A DNA stretch of 10,032 bases, taken from positions 1-10,032 of the forward strand of contig CAKSOB010000052.1 of assembly GCA_934476545.1 (NCBI GenBank), given 5' to 3'. Positions 4,850 through 10,032 of this stretch are shown piece after piece. This DNA comes from an uncultured Eubacteriales bacterium (GTDB taxonomy: Bacteria > Bacillota > Clostridia > Oscillospirales > Acutalibacteraceae). The number at the start of each line of letters is the position of its first letter. The stretch's first letter is position 1. The position numbers and the translations under genes are program-made. The notes under the pieces were generated by a model that was not told the DNA's origin, did no database searches, and saw only the letters and a program-made list of their open reading frames with translations.

Positions 4850-5677
4850 ATGAAGCATACAACCGTTACTTTCCAAAAAGCAAAAGAGCAGGGCGAAAAA
4901 TTATCCGTTTTAACGGCTTACGATTACTCCATGGCAAAGTTGATTGACGGCGCAGGCGTTCACGGAATTTTGGTGGGCGATTCTTTGGGCATGGTTATGC
5001 TTGGCTATGAGAATACCTTGTCTGTTACCATGGAGGATATGATTCACCACACTGCCGCTGTGGCAAGAGGCACGGAAAACGCACTGGTGATTGCAGATAT
5101 GCCCTTCTTATCCTATCAGATTTCTGTGGAAGAGGCGGTACGCAATGCCGGTCGGTTGGTTCAGGAGGGACACGCCCATGCGGTAAAGCTGGAGGGCGGT
5201 GCCGTTGTGGCAGAGCAGGTGCGAGCCATTGTGAATGCTTCCATTCCGGTTATGGGACATTTGGGATTGACCCCGCAGTCGGTAAATGCCTTTGGTGGCT
5301 TTAAGGTGCAGGGAAAGACACAAGCTGCCGCACAAAAACTGTTGGATGATGCCAGAGCCTTGGAAGAAGCCGGCGCATTCGCTATTGTGTTAGAGTGTGT
5401 TCCTGCAAAGCTGGCAGAGAAGGTTAGCAGGGCGGTGTCCATCCCCACCATTGGAATCGGTGCCGGCGCAGGCTGTGACGGACAGGTTTTGGTGTACCAC
5501 GATATGATGGGACTCTTCTCCGGATTTACACCGAAGTTTGTAAAACGCTTCGGCAATATCGGAGAAGCCATGCAGGATGCAGTGAAAGCTTATGTGCAGG
5601 AAGTGGCAGAGGGACAGTTCCCGGCGGAGGAACACACCTTTGCAATCGAAGATGATTTGCTGGAAAAATTATATTAA
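4850..5677 (+). CDS. panB: Ketopantoate hydroxymethyltransferase (3-methyl-2-oxobutanoate hydroxymethyltransferase)
   Basis: This gene encodes 275 residues, the usual length for PanB. It starts at the ATG directly after the panG stop, with AGGAGGT (4834-4840) inside the panG end. Catalyses the first step of pantoate synthesis: transfer of a hydroxymethyl group from methylenetetrahydrofolate to 2-ketoisovalerate. Seen: LTAYDYSMAKL near the N-terminus; ILVGDSLGMVMLGY with Mg ligand Asp44; IADMPF with Asp83; AVKLEGG with Lys114; GHLGLTPQSVNAFGGF (137-151); and VLECVP with the predicted catalytic Glu182. All expected residues are present. The enzyme is a cytoplasmic TIM-barrel oligomer in other bacteria. 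panC follows after 27 bp. Confidence 0.97.
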   Translation: MKHTTVTFQKAKEQGEKLSVLTAYDYSMAKLIDGAGVHGILVGDSLGMVMLGYENTLSVTMEDMIHHTAAVARGTENALVIADMPFLSYQISVEEAVRNAGRLVQEGHAHAVKLEGGAVVAEQVRAIVNASIPVMGHLGLTPQSVNAFGGFKVQGKTQAAAQKLLDDARALEEAGAFAIVLECVPAKLAEKVSRAVSIPTIGIGAGAGCDGQVLVYHDMMGLFSGFTPKFVKRFGNIGEAMQDAVKAYVQEVAEGQFPAEEHTFAIEDDLLEKLY

Positions 5678-5704
5678 GCGGTTTGAAATAGAGGAGATAG
5701 CAAA

Positions 5705-6553
5705 ATGGAACTTTTTACAACGGTACAACAAGTGCGGGAACAGGTAAAAACATGGAAAAAGCAAGGACTCACTGTGGGCTTGGTGCCTACCATGGGCTTT
5801 TTGCATGAGGGGCATAAGAGCCTGATTGACAGAGCTGTTGCCGAGAACGACAAGGTAGTGGTCAGCGTTTTTGTAAACCCGATTCAGTTCGGACCGAACG
5901 AGGACTTTGCACAGTACCCGAGAGATTTAGAGAAGGATACCGCACTGTGCGAAAACGCCGGCGCAGCAATCCTGTTCCATCCGGAGCCGGAGGAGATGTA
6001 CCCCAACGGGTTCTGCACCCATGTGGATGTAACAGGTGTTACCGACAATCTGTGCGGCGCAAAGCGTCCGGGGCACTTCCAAGGAGTTTGTACCGTGGTA
6101 TCCAAGCTGTTCCATATGGTTGCACCGGACAGAGCCTACTTTGGCGAAAAGGATGCCCAACAGTTGGCGGTGATTCGTCGGATGGTGCAGGATTTGAACT
6201 TTGACTTGGAGGTAGTGGGCTGCCCGATTATTCGGGAAAGCGACGGCTTGGCAAAAAGCTCCCGCAACACCTATCTCAATCCGGAGGAGCGTCGTGCTGC
6301 ACTGGTGCTGAATCGTGCGCTGACTGCCGCAAAATCTGTGATGGAGCGAGGCGAGCGTCGTGCGGATCGGATTCTGCCGGTAATTCAGGCAGAGCTGGGT
6401 GAAGAACCCCTTGCCAAGGTAGACTATGTTAAGATGGTAGACAGCCTGACCATGGAAGATGTGGAAACCGCAGAGCAGGATGTTCTGGTGGCGATTGCCG
6501 TATATATTGGAAAGACACGGCTCATCGACAATTTCACATTCCAAATTCAATAA
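5705..6553 (+). CDS. panC: Pantothenate synthetase (pantoate-beta-alanine ligase)
   Basis: This gene encodes 282 residues, the normal length. The ATG is preceded by GAGGAG (5691-5696). It joins pantoate and beta-alanine through a pantoyl-adenylate, using ATP. Seen: VPTMGFLHEGHKSL (27-40) with the HxGH adenylyltransferase motif at 34-37; SVFVNPIQFGPNED (54-67) with pantoate-binding Gln61; RPGHFQGVCTVVSKLF (121-136); YFGEKDAQQL (145-154); and KSSRNTYL (184-191), the KMSKS-like loop. It is the central step of the operon and uses the products of panG and panD. The next gene begins 6 nt after its stop. Confidence 0.97.
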   Translation: MELFTTVQQVREQVKTWKKQGLTVGLVPTMGFLHEGHKSLIDRAVAENDKVVVSVFVNPIQFGPNEDFAQYPRDLEKDTALCENAGAAILFHPEPEEMYPNGFCTHVDVTGVTDNLCGAKRPGHFQGVCTVVSKLFHMVAPDRAYFGEKDAQQLAVIRRMVQDLNFDLEVVGCPIIRESDGLAKSSRNTYLNPEERRAALVLNRALTAAKSVMERGERRADRILPVIQAELGEEPLAKVDYVKMVDSLTMEDVETAEQDVLVAIAVYIGKTRLIDNFTFQIQ

Positions 6554-6559
6554 AATCCA

Positions 6560-7003
6560 ATGGATTGGTTTAACTGGTATGGTACGGTGATTGTGGCATT
6601 TTTGATGGTTCCCAATCTGTTTTTTCTCATGAAACAGAAAGAACAAAGCCACAAGGCGTACCGCAATCTAAAGTTGGAGATTCCGGAGCAGATTGGAAGA
6701 ATCGGCTGTATTATATTCATGATGCTTCAAATTCCCTATGCTTGTCGGGGTGTTTGGTTAGCAAACGGATGGATAGTTTATTGTGTAGGCAATGGCATCC
6801 TTTTGGCAGCATACTTTGCATTTTGGATTCTTTGTTGGAACCGCTATCCTCGGCTCCGGGCATTGTCGTTGTCTATTTTGCCGTCGGTACTGTTCTTGTG
6901 GAGCGGGATCCTGACAGCGAATCTTCCGTTGTTGGCGACTGTATTGTTGTTTGCACCGACCCATATTGCAATCAATTGGAAGACTGTTTCGGACGCAAAA
7001 TAA
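6560..7003 (+). CDS. Uncharacterised multi-pass membrane protein within the pan operon
   Basis: This gene encodes 147 residues and I do not recognise a characterised family. The ATG at 6560 is 6 nt after the panC stop and has no visible Shine-Dalgarno, so expression probably depends on translational coupling to panC; an internal ATG (Met16) is a less likely start because it would cut the first membrane segment. Four or five hydrophobic segments: about 7-24, 45-66, 71-93, 101-119 and 121-139. A basic stretch (25-38) follows the first. The segment EQIGRIGCIIFMMLQ (43-57) looks like a conserved core; I have an impression of similar hypothetical proteins in Clostridia, but no function. Position between panC and panD suggests a link to precursor or pantothenate movement, or simply co-expression. 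It is small for a transporter on its own. Confidence 0.75.
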   Translation: MDWFNWYGTVIVAFLMVPNLFFLMKQKEQSHKAYRNLKLEIPEQIGRIGCIIFMMLQIPYACRGVWLANGWIVYCVGNGILLAAYFAFWILCWNRYPRLRALSLSILPSVLFLWSGILTANLPLLATVLLFAPTHIAINWKTVSDAK

Positions 7004-7017
7004 AAAGGAGAACTGAT

Positions 7018-7410
7018 ATGATATTAGAAATGCTGAAAGGCAAAATTCACCGTGCTACGGTGAAGCAGGCAGATTTGAATTATGTAGGCAGTATTACCAT
7101 TGACCGAGATTTGATGGATGCCGCCGGAATCATCGAGTATGAAAAGGTGCAAATTGCAGATGTAGATAACGGCAATCGGTTTGAAACATATGTCATTGCA
7201 GGCGAGAGAGGTTCCGGTTTGATTTGCCTGAACGGTGCGACAGCGCGGTGCGCTTCCACCGGTGATAAGGTCATTATCATGTGCTATTGCCAACTGGATG
7301 CACAGGAGGCTGCAACCCATCAGCCGAAGGTGGTGTTTGTGGATGAAGACAACCACATTACCAAAACTGCTCGTTATGAAAAGCACGGACGAATTTCCGC
7401 AGACGAATAG
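7018..7410 (+). CDS. panD: Aspartate 1-decarboxylase (pyruvoyl-dependent), proenzyme
   Basis: This gene encodes 130 residues, normal length. The ATG at 7018 has AAGGAG (7005-7010) 7 nt upstream and gives the same numbering as the E. coli enzyme. It makes beta-alanine from L-aspartate for PanC. Seen: MLKGKIHRATV at the N-terminus with Lys9; the self-cleavage site Gly24-Ser25 in NYVGSITID, where Ser25 becomes the pyruvoyl group; Arg54, Thr57 and Tyr58 in RFETY; and Asn72 in LNGATAR. Every active-site position I know is kept. Activity needs autocatalytic cleavage; the PanM/PanZ maturation partner is a gammaproteobacterial feature and none is seen here. An in-frame extension upstream (from 6742) lies inside the membrane-protein gene and is not real. 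Confidence 0.97.
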   Translation: MILEMLKGKIHRATVKQADLNYVGSITIDRDLMDAAGIIEYEKVQIADVDNGNRFETYVIAGERGSGLICLNGATARCASTGDKVIIMCYCQLDAQEAATHQPKVVFVDEDNHITKTARYEKHGRISADE

Positions 7411-7421
7411 GGGAGAACAGG

Positions 7422-8198
7422 ATGATTTTAGCCATTGACGTAGGCAATACCAACATTGTAATTGGAGGATTGAGCGGCGAGGAGATTTTCTTCACTGCGC
7501 GTATTTCCACCGATAAATCCAAAACCACCGATGATTACGCTGCGAAGCTGAAAAGTATTTTGGAGATTTATGAAATTGACCGTAGCCGCATTGCAGGGGC
7601 AATTTTGTCTACTGTGGTGCCTGCTTTGGCAACGGTGCTGAGCGATGCCGTGGAAAAGTTGTTGGGCTGCCGCCCGATGGTGGTATCCGCTGCCATGAAC
7701 ACCGGTGTTCGGATTGCCATGGATAATCCAAAGCAGGTGGGTGCTGATCTGATTGTAGACGCTACCGCTGTTCTGCACGAATATCCTCAGCCGACCCTGT
7801 TTTTTGACATGGGAACTGCAACCACCGTATCTGCCATTGATCAGGACGGCACCTATGTAGGCGGCATGATCATTGCCGGAGCAGAGTTGTCTTTGGAGGC
7901 ATTGTCCAACGGGACAGCGCAGCTTCCACATATCAGCATGGATGCGCCGGAAAAAATGTTGGGTAAGAACACCATCGACTGTATGAAAAGCGGTGTGATT
8001 TACGGTACGGCTGCCATGGTGGACGGGATTATCCAACGGGCAGAAGAAGAAATGGGCGAACCGCTTACCGTAGTGGCAACCGGCGGAATCTCCAAGAAAA
8101 TCGTACCCTATTGCCGGAGGAAAATCATCTGCGATGAAAACTTAACCTTAAAAGGATTGCGTCTGCTCTACGAGAAAAATAAAGAAAAGGAGAATTGA
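7422..8198 (+). CDS. coaX: Type III pantothenate kinase
   Basis: This gene encodes 258 residues, normal for CoaX. The ATG at 7422 follows GGGGAG (7410-7415), which overlaps the panD stop. It phosphorylates pantothenate to 4'-phosphopantothenate, the first committed step of CoA synthesis. It belongs to the ASKHA fold: phosphate-1 motif AIDVGNTN (4-11) with Asp6; FFDMGTATTVSAID (127-140) with Asp129; GGMIIAGAELSLEALSNGTA (147-166); and the adenosine-side ATGGISK (219-225). Type III enzymes typically need a monovalent cation and resist CoA feedback, so control of this pathway may rest on the RNA leader. One oddity: the segment usually written GADRIVNA reads GADLIVDA (107-114), which loses the Arg often found there. 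Confidence 0.95.
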   Translation: MILAIDVGNTNIVIGGLSGEEIFFTARISTDKSKTTDDYAAKLKSILEIYEIDRSRIAGAILSTVVPALATVLSDAVEKLLGCRPMVVSAAMNTGVRIAMDNPKQVGADLIVDATAVLHEYPQPTLFFDMGTATTVSAIDQDGTYVGGMIIAGAELSLEALSNGTAQLPHISMDAPEKMLGKNTIDCMKSGVIYGTAAMVDGIIQRAEEEMGEPLTVVATGGISKKIVPYCRRKIICDENLTLKGLRLLYEKNKEKEN

Positions 8199-8200
8199 CC

Positions 8201-9400
8201 ATGCTCCGAGGGAAAACGGTTCTGTTGGGCGTAACCGGCAGCATTGCCGCTTATAAAACAGCCTACTTGGCAAGTGCCTTGAAAAAATTAGGGTGCAACG
8301 TTCATGTGTTGATGACAGAAAACGCAACCCAATTTATCAATCCCATTACCTTTGAAACCTTAACGGGCAATAAGTGTTTGGTAGATACCTTTGACCGAAA
8401 TTTTCAGTACAATGTAGAACACGTTTCTTTGGCAAAACAAGCGAATTTAGTGATGATTGCTCCGGCTTCTGCCAATGTGCTGGCGAAGCTGGCGCATGGC
8501 TTGTGTGATGATATGTTGACCACCACCGTACTGGCTTGCAGATGTAAAAAGATTGTTGCGCCTGCCATGAATACAGGAATGTATGAAAACCCCATTACAC
8601 AGGATAATCTGGAACGCCTGCGGAAATTTGATTTTGAAATTGCAGAGCCGGCGGTGGGATATTTAGCGTGTGGCGATACCGGCGCAGGAAAAATGTTGGA
8701 GCCGGAAATTTTACTCCAATATATTTTGCAGGAGATTGCTTTTGAAAAAGATCTCACCGGAACAAAAGTGTTGGTCACTGCCGGAGCTACTCAAGAGGCA
8801 CTGGACCCTGTGCGGTATTTGACCAATCATTCCACCGGAAAGATGGGTTATGCCATTGCACAAGCAGCAGCTCGCCGTGGCGCAGAGGTTACTTTGGTCA
8901 GCGGAAAGACAGCCTTGCAAAAGCCGTTGTTCCTTCGCACCGTGGAGGTAGTCAGCGCGGAAGAAATGTTCCAAGCGGTGACAAAATTGGCTCCGGAGCA
9001 GGATATTATCATCAAAGCGGCTGCGGTTGCGGATTACACTCCTGCGACCATCGCAGAGGAAAAAGTAAAGAAATCAGATGATGAACTGTCTATCCCTTTA
9101 AAGCGAACCAAGGATATTCTGCAATTCTTGGGAGAGCATCGAACGGAAGGACAATTCCTCTGTGGGTTCTCCATGGAAACAGAACATATGGTGGAAAATT
9201 CCAGAAAAAAACTGGAAAAGAAGCGCTTGGATTTGATTGCTGCAAATAACCTCAAGGTAGAAGGGGCAGGCTTTGCAGGAGATACCAATGTGTTGACCCT
9301 GATCTCTAAAGACGCTACGATTGAACTGAAAAAAATGACAAAAGAAGAAGCAGCGCACGCACTCTTGGATACCATCCAAATCATGCGTGGCTGCAAATGA
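8201..9400 (+). CDS. coaBC: Bifunctional phosphopantothenoylcysteine decarboxylase/phosphopantothenate-cysteine ligase
   Basis: This gene encodes 399 residues, normal for the fused enzyme (also called dfp). The ATG at 8201 is chosen over the TTG at 8195 because AAAAGGAG (8185-8192) is 8 nt from the ATG but only 2 nt from the TTG. The N-terminal flavoprotein CoaC domain (about 1-180) has GVTGSIAAYK (10-19), catalytic His74 in NVEHVSLAK, PAMNTGMY (121-128) with Asn124, and the flap Cys157 in YLACGDTGAG. The C-terminal CoaB domain (about 186-399) has VTAGATQEALDPVRYLTNHS (192-211) with Asn209, KAAAVADYTP (272-281), the lysine-rich EEKVKKSDD (286-294) and RKKLEKKRLDLIAANNL near the end. It ligates cysteine using CTP and then decarboxylates to 4'-phosphopantetheine. 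It is the last gene of the operon, 2 nt after the coaX stop. Confidence 0.97.
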   Translation: MLRGKTVLLGVTGSIAAYKTAYLASALKKLGCNVHVLMTENATQFINPITFETLTGNKCLVDTFDRNFQYNVEHVSLAKQANLVMIAPASANVLAKLAHGLCDDMLTTTVLACRCKKIVAPAMNTGMYENPITQDNLERLRKFDFEIAEPAVGYLACGDTGAGKMLEPEILLQYILQEIAFEKDLTGTKVLVTAGATQEALDPVRYLTNHSTGKMGYAIAQAAARRGAEVTLVSGKTALQKPLFLRTVEVVSAEEMFQAVTKLAPEQDIIIKAAAVADYTPATIAEEKVKKSDDELSIPLKRTKDILQFLGEHRTEGQFLCGFSMETEHMVENSRKKLEKKRLDLIAANNLKVEGAGFAGDTNVLTLISKDATIELKKMTKEEAAHALLDTIQIMRGCK

Positions 9401-9401
9401 T

Positions 9402-9424
9402 AGAGAGCCAATCGGCTCTTTTTT
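9402..9424 (+). terminator. Rho-independent terminator of the pan/coa operon
   Basis: AGAGCC (9404-9409) pairs with GGCTCT (9414-9419) around an AATC loop, with two more outer pairs possible, running into six T (9419-9424). It lies just after the coaBC stop codon. Confidence 0.88.
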
Positions 9425-9434
9425 ATTTTGGCAT

Positions 9435-9482
9435 AAAAAATCACCTTCCGAATTGTTTTTAGACAACAGAAGGTGGGAATTT
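9435..9482 (-). terminator. Terminator of the minus-strand gene, possibly bidirectional
   Basis: CACCTTC (9442-9448) pairs with GAAGGTG (9469-9475), with an inner TTGT/ACAA helix (9453-9456 with 9463-9466). Read on the minus strand, the stem is followed within one base by six T (bases 9435-9440 on the plus strand are A). On the plus strand a T-run begins only five bases after the stem, so it may also back up the coaBC terminator. Confidence 0.75.
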
Positions 9483-9483
9483 T

Positions 9484-9930
9484 TTATGATAATGATTCGG
9501 CTTGGCGCAACCGGTCAATGAGGTTTAAGATTTTCTCATTGCCGTCCAAAATCCATTGGAGTCGCTCCAAATATTCTTTTGCAAAGCAAACAACCCAAAG
9601 TGGTTTTGTATAAACCTGACAGAATTTATCAAAGATACTGTGAGCGCCACGCTCGACCAAATCCATAGTCAAGTCAATTTTTTGAGTCAGTTCCAAGCAC
9701 CGGGGATTTTCCAATACCATTGTGTACAACTCATCTTGGTATTGCTGCAAATAATATACTTGATCAATTAACAAATGCGCACACAATTTGTAGCGCTCAT
9801 ACCGATCACAGACCTTTTGCAAATCGAGGACATCTTCGGTAAAATACGGCTGCATAAGTTCTGCAACGCAGCTTAACTTTTTCACAGTTAATTCCATTAA
9901 AAATAAAGTTTCTTCCAACCGTTCCTCCAC
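9484..9930 (-). CDS. Hypothetical all-helical cytoplasmic protein
   Basis: This gene encodes 148 residues, read on the minus strand from a GTG start at 9930. I do not recognise the family. The GTG is supported by AAAAGGGGG on the minus strand (9941-9949), 10 nt upstream, and by a strong promoter beyond it. The sequence is rich in Glu, Leu, Lys and Gln with few Gly or Pro, so it is predicted mostly alpha-helical. A YERYKLC segment (44-50) is followed by VYYLQQYQDELYTM (58-71). Six Cys are scattered (21, 41, 50, 78, 104, 115) without a recognisable metal-binding spacing. There is no signal peptide or convincing membrane segment. It converges on the pan/coa operon and has its own promoter and terminator, so it is likely a single-gene unit. 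The independent signals make it very probably real; the function is unknown. Confidence 0.75.
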   Translation of the reverse strand: MEERLEETLFLMELTVKKLSCVAELMQPYFTEDVLDLQKVCDRYERYKLCAHLLIDQVYYLQQYQDELYTMVLENPRCLELTQKIDLTMDLVERGAHSIFDKFCQVYTKPLWVVCFAKEYLERLQWILDGNEKILNLIDRLRQAESLS

Positions 9931-9967
9931 GTTGAGTTATCCCCCTTTTTTCCTAAAATCTGTCCAT

Positions 9968-9996
9968 ATTATACCATGAAAATTTTGGAGTTGCAA
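9968..9996 (-). promoter_or_regulatory. Strong promoter for the minus-strand hypothetical gene
   Basis: Read on the minus strand: -35 TTGCAA (9991-9996), exactly 17 bp, then -10 TATAAT (9968-9973) with an extended-10 TG just upstream. The start is expected near 9961, giving a leader of about 30 nt before the GTG. This is one of the two best promoter matches in the window. Confidence 0.75.
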
Positions 9997-10032
9997 CAAT
10001 AAAAAGTGTAAAAGAACCACATTGCGTTGTAT

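Noticed and set aside
5927..6652. Minus-strand open frame of 241 codons opposite panC.
   Set aside because: It is the antisense shadow of a well-supported gene and has no promoter, SD or recognisable motif.
6742..7017. N-terminal extension of PanD from an upstream in-frame start.
   Set aside because: It overlaps the membrane-protein gene in another frame; the ATG at 7018 has an SD and puts the cleavage site at the standard Gly24-Ser25.
1..10032. Search for CRISPR arrays, insertion sequences, phage genes or defence systems.
   Set aside because: I see no regularly spaced repeats, transposase or integrase motifs, or defence-type domains; outside the RNA-rich intergenic region this is ordinary housekeeping chromosome.

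Overview
The window looks like chromosomal DNA from an anaerobic, fermentative Firmicute of the class Clostridia, possibly an Oscillospiraceae/Ruminococcaceae-type gut bacterium. The evidence is strong AGGAGG-type ribosome binding sites, mid-range base composition, an AdhE-type aldehyde-alcohol dehydrogenase, a clostridial 4Fe-4S protein, a CoaX-type pantothenate kinase and a PanG-type (not PanE-type) ketopantoate reductase. The genus cannot be fixed from the sequence alone.

Layout. (1) Bases 1-1836: the 3' end of adhE, then 12 bp later a gene for a small aminoglycoside-phosphotransferase-fold kinase, closed by an intrinsic terminator (1850-1880). (2) Bases 1894-2847: a promoter with an extended -10, then a polytopic membrane protein of the putative heavy-metal/manganese exporter family (ArsP_2-like). 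(3) Bases 2840-3607: a weak promoter overlapping the end of the transporter gene, then a 4Fe-4S cysteine-rich protein of unknown function. (4) Bases 3608-3994: 387 bp without a protein gene but full of signals. A consensus-like promoter is followed about 100 bp later by two tandem terminators, which together look like a small RNA unit. A second promoter follows, and its transcript would begin almost exactly at two tandem hairpins that match the description of the pan RNA motif (two bulged adenosines per hairpin). A GNRA-capped hairpin then covers the Shine-Dalgarno of the next gene. (5) Bases 3995-9400: a seven-gene operon panG-panB-panC-orf147-panD-coaX-coaBC, ended by a terminator at 9402-9424. 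(6) Bases 9484-9930, minus strand: a helical hypothetical protein with its own good promoter (9968-9996) and a terminator, converging on the pan/coa operon.

How the genes work together. PanB makes ketopantoate from ketoisovalerate and PanG reduces it to pantoate. PanD makes beta-alanine from aspartate, and PanC joins the two into pantothenate. CoaX phosphorylates pantothenate, and CoaBC adds cysteine and decarboxylates to give 4'-phosphopantetheine. Only the last two CoA steps (CoaD, CoaE) are missing from the window. The one member with no assigned role is a 147-residue multi-pass membrane protein between panC and panD. The RNA leader is the obvious candidate for sensing a pathway product and controlling the operon; because no terminator lies between the hairpins and panG, translational control is more likely than attenuation.

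The most interesting points are the tandem leader hairpins, which show compensatory base changes between copies, the alternative pairings around the panG start, the orphan small-RNA-like unit just upstream, and the uncharacterised membrane protein embedded in the operon.
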